This document shows positions 33,545 to 44,480 of a DNA stretch of 64,000 bases, piece by piece (position 1 is the first letter of the stretch; every line of letters starts with the position of its first letter). The notes under the pieces are model-generated. The model did not search any database. It saw only the letters and a program-made list of their open reading frames with translations, and was not told the DNA's origin. The stretch covers positions 4,216,001 through 4,280,000 of the forward strand of contig OY755177.1 in NCBI GenBank assembly GCA_963576735.1. The letters are read 5' to 3'. The DNA is from Bedellia somnulentella. Taxonomy: Eukaryota > Arthropoda > Insecta > Lepidoptera > Bedelliidae. The translations under genes were made by a program, and so were the position numbers.

Positions 33545-33757
33545 CCTCCCCGTAATATTTAACCTAGTAAAATAAGAAAAATGAGATTGTAAAAACAAAT
33601 TGGTAGACCGGCCCAAAAAAAAAAAATATAATAAAATATAATACTGTACACGACTGTACGTATCACACAAGTGAAATCTACTATTTCTATTTAACAACTA
33701 AGTTCGTGTGTAAATGTATGTTTGTGTGAGTGTATGTCAGTGGTGTAGGTACTGTTA

Positions 33758-36700
33758 CTAAGTTAAACCTAAGGCATTACTAAATTTACAATGTTTGATC
33801 TTAGGTAATGGTTTCGTGAGTACATCTGCCGTCATGTTATTTGATGAGATGTATTGCAAGTTTAGTTGATGATGAGTTACTGCATCGCGTATGAAATGAT
33901 GTCTTATATCAATGTGCTTTGTACGGGAATGATAAGAGTTGTTGCGCGTTAGGGTTAGAGAGCTTTGATTATCCGAGTATATGGTGATTGGGCGTGTGAT
34001 GTGAAAGACCTCTTGTAGAAGTTCTTTAAGGTAGATTGCTTCTTTACACGCCTCACCAAGTGCCATATATTCCGCTTCAGTTGTGGAAAGAGCGACAGTA
34101 CGCTGTTTACGTGCTTCCCACGAAATGGCTGCATCGCTCATCAAAAACGCATATCCTGTGTAGGATTTTCGGTCTATAATATTGCTTCCATAGTCAGCAT
34201 CAGTATATCCTATCAGGAAGTTGTGTCCCTTTTTGTAAGTTAGCTTTAGGTCTTGCGATCCCTTTAAATACCGCAGCACACGCTTGGCGGCTTTCCAATG
34301 TTCCTCCCCGTAATGTGCATTGTACTGACTTAGGTAGGAAACTGCAAATGAAATGTCAGGTCGAGTTCCTATGGCAATGTACATTAATGAGCCGATAAGC
34401 TGTTGGTAAGGTACATCAAATGTCTCTTTATCATCAGGTCGAGGTAATTTTAATCCTGGTTCCAAGGGTGTAGAGACAGTTATGGCATCTTTCATACCAA
34501 ATTTTTCTAAAACTTTATTAATGTATGAGGACTGATCCAAAGAAATGCCATTTTCGGTTTTAGTAACTCTCATACCTAGGCAATCTGTCAAAAGACCAAG
34601 GTCCTTGACTACAAACTTATTCTTAAGATGACATTTAAATTCTTCTTTCAATTTAATGCTATTAGAAAGAAGGAAAAAATCATCAACAAATACTGCGACA
34701 ATGAGAAAATCTGTTTCACAGTATCTGTAGTACAGACAATGTTCATTAGAAGCTTGTTGCATTTTCAGCTCTAACATCGCTTCGCATACCTTTTTATTCC
34801 ATTGTCTAGGTGCCTGCTTTAAGCCATAAAGTGATTTCTTTAGTAGACAAACACGAGAAGGGTCTTCTGCAAAACCTTGTGGTTGCTCCATAAAAATTTC
34901 TTCTTCCAGGTCACCATTTAGAAAAGCAGTTTCAACATCTAAATGTTCAAGCTGTAAATCATTTTGGGCAGCAAATGCTATAAGAAGTCGAATGGAAGAA
35001 AGTCGAGCAACAGGAGAAAAAGTTTCTCCATAGTCAACGCCTTCAACTTGTGTAAAGCCTTTAGCAACTAACCTGGCTTTATATTTAACAATTTCACCAT
35101 TTGTATTTCTTTTAATCTTGTAAACCCACTTACTCTTGATAATTTTCCGATCTTTGGGACGATTAACTAGAGTCCAAGTTCCGTTTTTCTTTAGTGAGCT
35201 ATATTCAACATTCATCGCATCAAGCCAGTACTCCTTCTGTGCATCCTGAATAGCTTGTTGATAAGTTTCAGGTTCACAGTCTAAAGTAACCATTGCATTC
35301 TCTTGTAGAGGATATCTGGCAGGTGGACGTCGTATTCGCTGTGGATACCTACGTTCATTATCATCGACGTCAATAGAAGGGTGTTCATAAATAGGTTGTG
35401 AAGGAGCATCTTCGAATTCTACTGGTATCTCAGATTGAGTAACAATTTCATTTTCACTATGTATTGACACGTCTTGATTTGTATTTTCTGTCACAATTGG
35501 CAGTGGTGATAATGTAGGACCTGGTGTAGAAGTAGAATGGTGAATATCGACGATTTCAGTAGTCGTTTGTGGTGATTGATGTGGTGAAACAGGTAAAATT
35601 TGGAATCGATCTTCAATAAAAACAACATCCCGAGCAATAATAACAGATCTCGGATTTTTAAGATCGATGAGACGATAACCTTTACTTTCGGTAGAGTAAC
35701 CTACGAAAGTGTACGCGTGAGTTTTTGGATCCAGTTTAGTACGTTTTTCTTTAGGTACTAGAGCATGAGCTTCACATCCAAATACACGTAAATGGGAAAG
35801 GTTAATTCTCCTACCTGACCACACTTCTTCAGGTATTTTGTTTGTCAAAGACTGAGTTGGAGTGTGATTCTTAAGATAGATAGCTGTATTGACAGCTTCA
35901 CCCCAAAACGCCTTGGATAGTTTCGATTCTTGAAGCATAGTCCTCGCTTTTTCTATAATTGTACGGTTGACTCGTTCAGCAACACCGTTTTGTTGCGAAT
36001 TGTATGGTACGGTTTTCTGATGCATGATGCCGTTTTGCTTGAAAAAGTTTACCATATTATTATTTACATATTCGCTACCGTTATCACTTCTAAAAGTCTG
36101 TATTTTAAGGCCTGTTTGATTCTCTACAAAAATTTTAAATTCAACGAATTTACAAAATACCTCGCTCTTAGACTTGAGTAAATAACCAAAAGTTTTGCGA
36201 GAGTAATCGTCTGTAAAAGTAAGCAAGTAGAGAGCTCCTCCCCAGGATTGGGTGGACATCGGACCACAAACATCCGAATGAATAAGCTGTAGCTTCCTTT
36301 TTGTCTTACTTAGAGAATCTTTAAACGGTTTCTTTGCTAGTTTACCTTGCACACACGGAACACAAATTTCGTGTAAACTGTCCGTGTAGTCTATACCAGA
36401 CTTTTTATTTTTTAGTATTTTCATGGCATTAAAATTGATGTGACCCAAGCGTCTATGCCAAAGTGACGCTGTTTCAGTGACATTTGTCACATTTGCTTTT
36501 TCAATCTTGTCAGTGACAAGCTTAAACATACCATCATGGATGACAGCTGTAGCCACAACAGAACCTGAGACTTTGCAGGAATCCTTTAAGAGGATTTTAG
36601 CTCCATTAGAAGAAAATATGACAACAAAGCCTTTTTTAACTAAATTACTTACCGACAAAAGGTTTGTAGCCAGTTGGGGTACATACAGAACATCTGATAT

Positions 36701-37657
36701 CCTATTTACATTATTATTTACATGAAAACTGATAGTACCCTTTCCTTCGCTTAGTATTTGCTCGTTGTTTGCCACTGTAATAGGTTTCATATGTGAGTCT
36801 ATTTGCGTAAACCAATCTTTCCTATTAGACATGTGACAAGTAGCACCTGAGTCTAGTATCCAATGATCTAAGGAACCTGTGGATAAAGATGAATGAAAAG
36901 ATGATAAAAGAGTTATGTCTGAAGTGTAATTTGTTTTGTTTACAATGTTATTACAATTAGAACCTTGTTTATTATTTTTGTATTGTAACTTATGACACTG
37001 AGACACATGATGACCCCGTTTTTTACAATATTTACAAAAGGGTTTTAATTTATTTACAACTAAAGCTTTGACGGCGTCACTGTTTGTTTGACGAATGTCT
37101 TCCTTAGATAGAGTTTGTGCAACGAAGTCACTAGTAATATTGGCGCCGGAGTGCTCCAGAGCCATCACAAGTGGTCGGTACTCATCACTGAGGCCAGCGA
37201 GCATGATTATTCCAATGAATTCATCGTCCACTGCTGCGTCAATTTGTATTAGCTTTTGTTGAGTGTCTCGAATGTGGTTAAGGTAGGTTTCCATATCTTT
37301 AGATTGGTTGAGGTTACTTGTAAACAGTTGCTTTAGCAATGTCAACCTTCTTAGTAACCCACTGTTTGCAAAATGGTCCTTAAGCTTTGACCAAATGTCT
37401 TTTGCGGTCTTCTCCTTAATAATAAGAGGATAAATTTTTTCACATACCGCAAGAACAATTTTTGCTTTCGCTTGAGAATCTCTTTTCATGAAGTTCGGTG
37501 TATCCATGGCCGGAGGGTTTGAGACATAATCCCAGAGGTCAGCTTCGTGCAAAACCATTTCCATGGCGTAACTCCACGTCGAGTAGTTGGTACCATCGAG
37601 CTTTTTAAAGTGGCTGGACGAGGATGAGGTAGTTGACACATCTCGAGATGGTTCCAT
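33758..37657 (-). CDS. Copia gag-pol polyprotein, intact, 1299 aa
   Basis: One ATG-started frame holds all domains. Gag-like region 1-200 (KLDGTNYSTWSYAM at 18-31). CCHC zinc knuckle 208-221 (C208, C211, H216, C221). Aspartic protease ILDSGATCH with D269. Integrase: HHCC at H401, H406, C432, C435, then the catalytic triad D462, D525, E561 (35 residues between the last two). Reverse transcriptase about 830-1080: KSKWVYKIKR, LDVETAFLNG, and FVDD at 990-993 where most Copia elements have YVDD. RNase H about 1145-1290: YTDADYG (D1153), STTEAEYMAL, YSDN (D1229), RTKHIDIRHHF. Single-ORF organisation with integrase before RT is diagnostic for Ty1/copia. The protein would be cleaved by its own protease; it packages, reverse-transcribes and integrates its RNA. 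No stop or frameshift. Confidence 0.95.
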   Translation of the reverse strand: MEPSRDVSTTSSSSSHFKKLDGTNYSTWSYAMEMVLHEADLWDYVSNPPAMDTPNFMKRDSQAKAKIVLAVCEKIYPLIIKEKTAKDIWSKLKDHFANSGLLRRLTLLKQLFTSNLNQSKDMETYLNHIRDTQQKLIQIDAAVDDEFIGIIMLAGLSDEYRPLVMALEHSGANITSDFVAQTLSKEDIRQTNSDAVKALVVNKLKPFCKYCKKRGHHVSQCHKLQYKNNKQGSNCNNIVNKTNYTSDITLLSSFHSSLSTGSLDHWILDSGATCHMSNRKDWFTQIDSHMKPITVANNEQILSEGKGTISFHVNNNVNRISDVLYVPQLATNLLSVSNLVKKGFVVIFSSNGAKILLKDSCKVSGSVVATAVIHDGMFKLVTDKIEKANVTNVTETASLWHRRLGHINFNAMKILKNKKSGIDYTDSLHEICVPCVQGKLAKKPFKDSLSKTKRKLQLIHSDVCGPMSTQSWGGALYLLTFTDDYSRKTFGYLLKSKSEVFCKFVEFKIFVENQTGLKIQTFRSDNGSEYVNNNMVNFFKQNGIMHQKTVPYNSQQNGVAERVNRTIIEKARTMLQESKLSKAFWGEAVNTAIYLKNHTPTQSLTNKIPEEVWSGRRINLSHLRVFGCEAHALVPKEKRTKLDPKTHAYTFVGYSTESKGYRLIDLKNPRSVIIARDVVFIEDRFQILPVSPHQSPQTTTEIVDIHHSTSTPGPTLSPLPIVTENTNQDVSIHSENEIVTQSEIPVEFEDAPSQPIYEHPSIDVDDNERRYPQRIRRPPARYPLQENAMVTLDCEPETYQQAIQDAQKEYWLDAMNVEYSSLKKNGTWTLVNRPKDRKIIKSKWVYKIKRNTNGEIVKYKARLVAKGFTQVEGVDYGETFSPVARLSSIRLLIAFAAQNDLQLEHLDVETAFLNGDLEEEIFMEQPQGFAEDPSRVCLLKKSLYGLKQAPRQWNKKVCEAMLELKMQQASNEHCLYYRYCETDFLIVAVFVDDFFLLSNSIKLKEEFKCHLKNKFVVKDLGLLTDCLGMRVTKTENGISLDQSSYINKVLEKFGMKDAITVSTPLEPGLKLPRPDDKETFDVPYQQLIGSLMYIAIGTRPDISFAVSYLSQYNAHYGEEHWKAAKRVLRYLKGSQDLKLTYKKGHNFLIGYTDADYGSNIIDRKSYTGYAFLMSDAAISWEARKQRTVALSTTEAEYMALGEACKEAIYLKELLQEVFHITRPITIYSDNQSSLTLTRNNSYHSRTKHIDIRHHFIRDAVTHHQLNLQYISSNNMTADVLTKPLPKIKHCKFSNALGLT

Positions 37658-37737
37658 ATTTTGTAAGAAAGCGAAAGATTCGAAAAAATAAAAGTTAATT
37701 AATAGGCAAGGAAGATTAAAACTGAAGGCCCATAACC

Positions 37738-37930
37738 TCCTGCAATTTGGGTTGGAGGAATATTTTAATATTTAATTAAAATAACAAATTGCATTTTTAT
37801 GTGTTTGCACTTGCAGTATTTTATTTCGAATATTGTTTACAAAGTGACATATTGTTTTATTGACAATAAAGATCAAAGATAAAATAGTTAAATATTAGCA
37901 GACAAATGTAGTTAAAACCATAAATCAACA
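37738..37930 (-). repeat. Copia 5' LTR
   Basis: The same 193 bp as the 3' LTR, starting TGTTG and followed on the minus strand directly by the GGTTATGGGCC primer site. Confidence 0.9.
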
Positions 37931-38184
37931 TAGTGTCGGCTTGGAATAGCACTACCCCGTTTCTACCGATGGGTGTACGTAAGAGGCGACTAACGGTATT
38001 GGGGCTTTTAAGGGATTTGTGGGCGATGCGGTTGGAGACCCATCACCAACAACCTTTACTTTACCATCTTTTCCCCACTCAATTTTTCAAAAGTGGCTGA
38101 GGAATTTCTAATTCCTTAGCTCTGGCTACCCCTTCTAGGGATTTATAGCCGTGAGTATATGTATGTATGTATGTATCAATAGAT

Positions 38185-39137
38185 CAGCGTAGTAATCTCC
38201 AGTTATAGCTTGAACTTTGGAAAGGCAATCTATCATTAAAGTTCCACTCACATCCCAAAAAACACTAGCAATCCCCTCCCCTTTATGTGTAAATTTACAT
38301 GAGACGAAATATTATGAACAGTATCTAATTTCAAATACTAGAAAATACGTGATGCGTGTCAAATAAAGAACATGTATGATAACATGTTTCAAGTTATGAA
38401 CAGCGCGTGAGTACGCAGAAAATACTAACTCCATTACTTTCAAATTAATATCTGTTATTGCCGAACAGACAATGACTTACGAGAGAAGTTCAAGTCTGCG
38501 TACACAAGATAAGCAGGTAGAATGAAAATATTTCCAAACGTTTATTGTAAGGCCTGAAATGTTTCGTGAAGTTTTCCTCCTCTCGCCCTTACGAATAAAT
38601 TTGTTAGACAATACACGCTAATGAATAAAGTTGGGTTGTTAACGGAGCCAACTTATTGGAATTTCTATTTAAACTCTACTGGGTTTGTTTTGCGTTCGGT
38701 TTTTATATGGCGCATGGAAAGAGTTTTGAACTCCGCGTGCGGAAACTGACAACTTTTTTCTATGGTTTTCGCTACTGCTAATTGTAAACAAAAAATTCGT
38801 TTGAGTTGCGTTGCGTTTTAGCTTTATTTAACAAGTATGCATAAACATACGGCTTTAGAACTAAATAGCTTTCAAAATTGATGATTTTTAATTCGTTCAA
38901 ATCAGTCCTCTAGTAAATCAAACATGTGGAGTACAGTGATCTATTGATACATTTTTTCAATGTTTTACCTATAATTTAAAAAAAGTATCTTAATAATGGG
39001 AAACAATCGATTCATGTTTTTAATTTTTGTCAAGTTTAACTGAATATCAATGTTTTTAAACTTAATTTTACTTACTTTACTTTTAAATTAATGATTTTGA
39101 ATAGTTTTGTATGTCAATAAATATATGTATGTCATAC
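38185..39137. other. No gene seen
   Basis: Unrecognised AT-rich DNA. Confidence 0.4.
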
Positions 39138-39270
39138 ATAACTTAACTCGTAGCTACAAATCTCAGAAAGGAGTAGCCAGAGCTTCAGAACCAGAAATTA
39201 TTCAGACACTTTTGGAAGTTGAGTGGGGAAAGGATTGTGTGTGAAGGATCTCTAACCGCATCGCAAAACA
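39138..39270 (-). repeat. Family A, 3' half, diverged
   Basis: AGAAAGGAGTAGCCAGAGCT, then CACTTTTGGAAGTTGAGTGG and CTCTAACCGCATCGC. Confidence 0.6.
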
Positions 39271-39501
39271 ATTATTTAAAGAACAATTAGTTTAAGCCTA
39301 TACAATTTTTTTATAATTATATTTAAAATGGGATCAAAGTTAATTATAACAATGAATTTATTGATACTTCTCAAGGGGATTTTGAGAAACACACCGACTC
39401 TTGGAAGTAAAGCGAAGAAACACAGCTGTCCAGGAAAACGTGTATTTTTATTGAGAGATCTATTAGTGGTTTTTTATTCCATCAGAATTTTATATAGCTA
39501 T

Positions 39502-40078
39502 TGTGATAGCTCAGTGGTTGAACACTGCTTATCGGTGTCAGAACTACTCCAATTTGTCTTTTCTAAAGGCATAATATGTGTGGTTAATTTATAAATACAT
39601 ACATATGCTCACGGCTATAAATCCCTAGAAGGGGTAGCCAGAGCTAAGGAATTAGAAGTTCCTCAACCAATTTTGGAAGTTGTGTGGGGGAGAGATGGTA
39701 AAGTAAAGGTTGTTGGTGATGGGTCTCCAACCGCATCGCCCAAAAATCCCATAAAAGCCCCAATACCGTCAGTCGCCTCCTACGTACACCCACCGGAAGA
39801 AATGGGGTAGTGCTATTCTAAGCCGACACTACACAGCATAATTAATTTATATTTAAGTAATTATTCAGTTAATTTATATTGGTTGTTAACGGTGAAACTC
39901 ACATGGCTATGTTGGTATTCGTACAAAATAGCGAGAGGTCTGCCCTCTATCACGTGAGAACACTTTCCAAGCAAAACGTGGGTACTTTGAACACCAGGTG
40001 ACAATGTCACATGATGTTCAGAAGTATTAGTACCTCTACCAATCCCTTCGGGGATATACGGCGTGTACGTTTGAGTAT
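39502..40078 (+). mobile_element. SINE-B split by a family A insertion
   Basis: Head at 39502 (GTGATAGCTCAGTGGTTGAA) with a damaged B box, body to 39593. It resumes at 39842 (TTAATTTATATTTAAGTAAT) and runs through ACACCAGGTGACAATGTCAC to the 3' hairpin CCAATCCCTTCGGGGATATA. Confidence 0.8.
39594..39841 (-). mobile_element. Family A nested in SINE-B, 10 bp TSD
   Basis: Full-length unit. Flanked by TTAATTTATA at 39584-39593 and 39842-39851. The tail lies at the left, as expected for a minus-strand insertion. Confidence 0.9.
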
Positions 40079-40139
40079 CAAAATTAAACTATTTTTTTTT
40101 CAACAAATAATGTTTTCTTGTGAAGTTACTTAGCTAAAA

Positions 40140-40601
40140 TGCTTAATAGATGGCATCCAGCGCGAAATTTCTCTATCCTTTGTTTCTTTTTTACACGTTC
40201 AAGTAGTGTTTGCGTTTCCTACCTCCGAATTTTAACTAATTCGGACGGCCACTTGTCTACCTTTTCAGATAGAATGCAAAATGTTGGAAACGCCTAACTA
40301 TCACATAATTTAATGTTTTTTGACATGAATTCCTCATGTGGGGATTATTACTCATAAATAAAAGATGTTATTAAAGGAAAGAAAAATTTCGACACTGGCG
40401 GGGTTCGAACCCGCGACCTTCGGGTTTTAATTATCGGGTTATATTATTATTATCGGCTTCGAATTAGTTAAAATTCGGAGGTAGGAAACGCAAACACTAC
40501 TTGAACGTGTAAAAAAGAAACAAAGGATAGAGAAATTTCGCGCTGGATGCCAACTGACACTGTAGCTCAGTTGGCAGAGCAACGGGGGTGCTTAATAGAT
40601 G
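40140..40601. mobile_element. Inverted family C insertion with 13 bp TSD
   Basis: Flanked by TGCTTAATAGATG (40140-40152 and 40589-40601). The outer parts, 40151-40243 and 40460-40552, are perfect 93 bp inverted repeats of the C leader. The 216 bp between holds the C trailer and the B-box GGGGTTCGAACCCGCGACC. The right end continues into GACACTGTAGCTCAGTTGGC AGAGCAACGGGGG, the 5' half of the tRNA-like core, and stops in what would be the anticodon stem. This is the structure expected when two reverse-transcription products are joined head to head. Confidence 0.8.
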
Positions 40602-40861
40602 TTGATTAATTTCAGTTTCCAAAAAAAATACAGTAAAGGAAAATCTTAGAAAAAGATAAACCTCCGTTGTTTCATTATAAATTGTAATCACGAATGGACT
40701 TCTTGTGTAGTATAAAATGCTTTGTTGAAAAATCCTTTCAAATTTTGTATAGTAAAGATGTAGCATGGTCGGTTAAATTTCACTTGCATTGTATACCCTA
40801 ATACCAGGTGACACTATTATATGCTAGCACGTTTGTAAAGCCGTAGGTATAGTATATATGT
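40602..40861. other. No gene seen
   Basis: AT-rich, with no supported feature. Confidence 0.35.
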
Positions 40862-41034
40862 TTAGCAACGTTTGGTATTTGAGTCGGGAAAAGATTGTAA
40901 AATAAAGTTTCTCGGTGACGGGTCTTCCACCTCAACGCCCAAATAACTTAATAAGCCCGAATCCAATACCCTTCATCGCCTTTTACGAACACCCACGGGC
41001 AGGAATGGGGTAGTGATATTCTAACACTACACAC
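40862..41034 (-). repeat. Family A, 5' two-thirds
   Basis: ACGTTTGGTATTTGAGTCGG, then GGTGACGGGTCTTCCACC and ACACCCACGGGCAGGAATGG, ending CTAACACTACACAC. Confidence 0.65.
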
Positions 41035-41076
41035 TTAGCTGCCTAAGGTTATAAATCGCATTGTTTATTAAAGACA

Positions 41077-41350
41077 TACATACATACAAATGCTCACGGC
41101 TATAAATTTTAACGGGGTAGCCGGGTAGCGGAGCTTTGAAATGAGAAATTCTTCAGCCACGTTTGGAAGTTGATTGGGGAAAAGATGGTGATAAGAAAAA
41201 GAGATGGAAATAATAAATGTTTTTGGTGACAGGTCTCCAACCACATCGCCCAAAAATCACTTAAAAAGCCCCTGTACCCTTAGTCGCCTCTTACGATCAC
41301 CCTGGGGTAGAAATGGGATAGTGTTAATCTAAGCCGACACTACACGGCAT
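41077..41350 (-). mobile_element. Family A, full length with a small internal insertion
   Basis: CTTACGATCACCC subtype; about 25 extra bases near 41190 (GATGGTGATAAGAAAAAGAG) duplicate the GATGG/AATAA segment. Confidence 0.75.
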
Positions 41351-42340
41351 ATTTAATTAGACACACCCTTATAATGTTCAACATTAAAATGAGGAAGGTT
41401 AGAAGTGAAATTTCACAAGGTTTTAAATCAGATACGACATAAGTACAACTTCTACACCGATGTAAGTAATATCTTAGTCTCACGTCACGCCCGTTTCTCA
41501 ATTCGATCCTGTTCCAATTTTAAAATTGCTCAGCATTTGACTTCCAAGTTGGCAAGTTTTTTAATATCTTTCAACTGCAATAGTTTGCAATTTTTCGAAA
41601 ACTTTTGACTTCTTTCGTTTTAGTTATACCTTGTTCGCCTTTCACATCTTTTATTTAATGCATAGTAAAGATGGCTTACTAAAATTAATATTTTTAAGTT
41701 TTTGAAAGTGCAATAGCAGAAAACAGAAAACTACGCATCTTTTAATTGTTGTGTAAAGTTAGCTGTTGTTGTTGTTGAATAATATGTTTACAAGCTTAAC
41801 CTTCTTATTTTTTTAAGTAAATATTTAACAAGAAAATTTTACAAACAATACTACTGTTAAAGAACTATAGCCCAATATCGCTTCTAAACCATGTTTACAC
41901 ACTGTAAAATAGACCATATTCAAACCCTACACCCACAGAGTCTGAGTCACCCAAAGAGCAATCGTGAAGGCTATATTAGGAGTGTCACTAAATGACGAAT
42001 ACGTAACGAAAATTTTCAAATTGCTTAGTTTTATCATCCTCCAAAATTAATATAACATTTTGAATAATATTTTTAAACATATATTTTTTATGAAAATTGG
42101 TTTGATCAAGTTCATTCACCAGTTTTGTTTTTGAGATATAGCATATATTCAACCCAAAAAATACATTTTATTTCATACAAATATTATGCAAAACCAAATG
42201 AAGAAATGAAATGAATGAATGAATATTTGCTATAATATTTTTAAATTTTACAGTTCTTCTCATTAACTCTATATTGCAATAAGAGTTAACAATTTAAGAC
42301 AAGTAATAAAAAGAACCGATGTTTTTTTTATATAATATAC
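41351..42340. other. No gene seen
   Basis: AT-rich, with no supported feature. Confidence 0.4.
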
Positions 42341-42550
42341 TGACGTCTTCAAATCCCTAAAAGGGGTAGCCAGAGCTTCAGAGTCAGAAAATTCTTTAGC
42401 CACTTTTGGAAGTTAAGTGGGGAAAAGATTGGTTGTTGTTTTTGGTGATGGTTCTCCAACCGCATCGCCTGAAAATCACTTAAAAGGCCCCGATACCCTT
42501 AGTTGCCTCTTACGATGAGGTAGTGCTATTCTAAGCCAACACTGTACAGA
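42341..42550 (-). repeat. Family A, tail lost
   Basis: CCTAAAAGGGGTAGCCAGAG, then CACTTTTGGAAGTTAAGTGG, CAACCGCATCGCC and GCTATTCTAAGCCAACACTG. Confidence 0.7.
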
Positions 42551-42897
42551 AAAAAATCTGTGCAAAAACAAAATCCTTATTAGCATTAAAACTATAACAA
42601 AGTCGTCGGATACGACACAAACATCAAAACCATCTAACGTGTTTAACGTGCAATCATCACAAGATATAGAGCTAGCTTCAACTTCCATTCGAATAGCCCT
42701 TCATCAAGTACAAGTTTTTCACCGGCAAACAAAATAGGCGAGTAGGTTCGCCGAGTCAGCGTGAAATCGAGTAACCCATTTTAAAGTAGAATGAATCGGT
42801 GGGCACCCGCTACCGAATGTGGATCGATTTCAGCCGATTCTGAGTACTTTCGTATTTGACACCATTGAAATTTCCATTTAATTTTCTTTTTGGTCCA
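42551..42897. other. No gene seen
   Basis: No supported feature. Confidence 0.35.
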
Positions 42898-43645
42898 TAC
42901 ATACATACATATACTCTCGCCATTATTTCCCATTGGGGTAGGCAGAGACGAGTACGAGTACGATCCTGGCAGACCTCTCTAGCTTAATTCACATCCATCA
43001 ATGTTTTCATACATGCTCTTTTATTCTTCGTACTTCGGACACCTGCCTTTTTGAGAACATTTTCTATTGGATCCAAATGTGTCCTCTGAGGTCGTCCTCT
43101 ACTAACATTACCTTCCACATTGGCTCTATAGATCTCTTTCACCAATTTACTGTCATCCATCCTCTCTATATGCCCAAACCATCTCAACAATCCTTTTTCT
43201 ATCTTTTTTACAATATCACCTTTTCACGTATCACGTCGTTTCTCACACGATCAGATAACCTTACATTACAAACTTTTCTGAGGGACCTCATCTCTACTGC
43301 ATTCACTTTGCGGCCATGTTTCTTCTGACACACCCACCCAAAATTTACTGCCATACATAAGCGTAAGTACCAGAACAGCATCATGCACTGCCATTCGGGC
43401 CTTTTCAGACACCGACTGACTAGACATGAGACTATTCAAAGCTCTATTTATCGCATTACCCTTATTCACTCTTCTCTCGATATCTTCATCATACTTTTCA
43501 TCCCTAGTAAAACAACTCCCCAGATATACAAACTCTGTCACTTGTACCGCTTTCTTACCATTATTTCAATCACCCATTCGGTCATATCCTCCTCTCTCTC
43601 AAAAACCATGGTTTTGGTTTTCTCTACATTTACCCTCAATTTTAA
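42898..43645 (-). mobile_element. LINE-G, 5'-truncated copy
   Basis: 3' tail complement at 42898, then antisense coding sequence to about 43645. A possible TSD TTTTTGGT flanks it. Carries the C-terminal half of the RT protein in broken frames. Confidence 0.8.
42984..43632 (-). pseudogene. LINE-G RT C-terminal pseudogene
   Basis: Two readable pieces. Upstream part: MTEFVYLGSCFTRDEKYDED, IERRVNKGNAINRALNSL and MAVHDAVLVLTLMYGS (43541-43350). After a frame break: MLRWFGHIERMDD, GRPQRTHLDPIENVLKKAGV and KRACMKTLMDVN (43190-42984). The YLGS, LMYGS and WFGH motifs are typical of the RT thumb and C-terminus in RTE/R4-like LINEs. Not functional. Confidence 0.75.
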
Positions 43646-43739
43646 TTTTTGGTTTTTAAAATACAAATGGTACAAACATCCCTTTAACTACTAAGAAGTC
43701 ATGAATATATATTTTATAAAATACTAAGATATTATTTGA

Positions 43740-43985
43740 TGCCGGTTTAGAGTGTCACCCCTTTGTACCCACGGGCGTCGTAAGCGGCGACTAAGGGTAT
43801 AGAGCCTTTTCAAGTGGTTTCCGGGAGATGCGGATGGAAAGCAATCACCAACCGATACCACCATTTTATTCTACCATTTTGTCCCCCCTACCAACTTCCA
43901 AATGTAACTGAGGAGTTTCCAGCTCTGAAGCAATGGCTACCATTTTTCGATATTCACGGCCGTCAGTAAATGTATGTATGTAAGT
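43740..43985 (+). repeat. Family A, full length but old
   Basis: About one change in five relative to other copies, yet CGTCGTAAGCGGCGACTAAG in the core is well kept. Ends GGCCGTCAGTAAATGTATGT. Confidence 0.7.
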
Positions 43986-44036
43986 AGCGAGATCTTCCCG
44001 AAATGCAATCTAACTTTGCCGATTATTTGGTAATTG

Positions 44037-44039
<3 letters not shown>

Positions 44040-44067
<28 letters not shown>
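44040..44067. repeat. (AG)n microsatellite
   Basis: About 14 uninterrupted GA units. Confidence 0.9.
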
Positions 44068-44070
<3 letters not shown>

Positions 44071-44412
44071 ATTAGTTACTCGGCATTTGTCCAAATCACT
44101 ATTCGTTGCATCTTTAGAAAAAAAGTTAGCGTTGTGTATTGTGTCTTAAAAAACATTTTGCTCTTTAATTTCACTTCTGTTTAAAATAGACCAGAATCGG
44201 GAAATTTGATGTAACCTGATTCAGTAAACGCCTCCGGAAAAACAAGCTCCGACTGCCCACAGCGCCCAATATTGACTTTTACTTCAAAACTTTCTTATTT
44301 AATCCCTCATTTTTATAGATTTTCTCAACCCTTGATAAAACTTTTCATATCATTTAATTGTTGAATATTTAAGATTTTACTAAAAGAATCGACAGCTTTC
44401 ACTATTACATTG

Positions 44413-44480
44413 CAAAGCAGTGATCAATAGTCTCTGCCTACCTTTATGGGAACTAATAGCGTATGTTTATGAATGTATTT
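44413..44480 (+). repeat. LINE-G 3' terminal fragment
   Basis: GCAGTGATCAATAGTCTCTG, then CCTACCTTTATGGGAACTAA and TAGCGTATGTTTATGAATGT. Confidence 0.6.

Larger units (their letters stand above)
33352..37930 (-). mobile_element. Complete Ty1/copia LTR retrotransposon
   Basis: Two 193 bp LTRs frame one long gag-pol ORF. The 5-bp target duplication is TAGTG (33347-33351, 37931-37935). The primer-binding site GGTTATGGGCC (minus strand, 37737-37727) directly follows the 5' LTR; a site of this type is used by Drosophila copia with initiator tRNA-Met. The purine tract GGGGAGG (33551-33545) directly precedes the 3' LTR. With intact ORF, PBS, PPT and apparently identical LTRs, this looks like a very recent insertion that may still be able to move. 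Confidence 0.95.
33340..38173 (+). mobile_element. Family A copy split by the Copia insertion
   Basis: Left piece 33340-33351 (TGCCGTGTAGTG) and right piece 37936-38173 (TCGGCTTGGAATAGC to the (TATG)n tail). The A copy has its own TSD, TATCAATAGAT, at 33329-33339 and 38174-38184. Confidence 0.9.
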
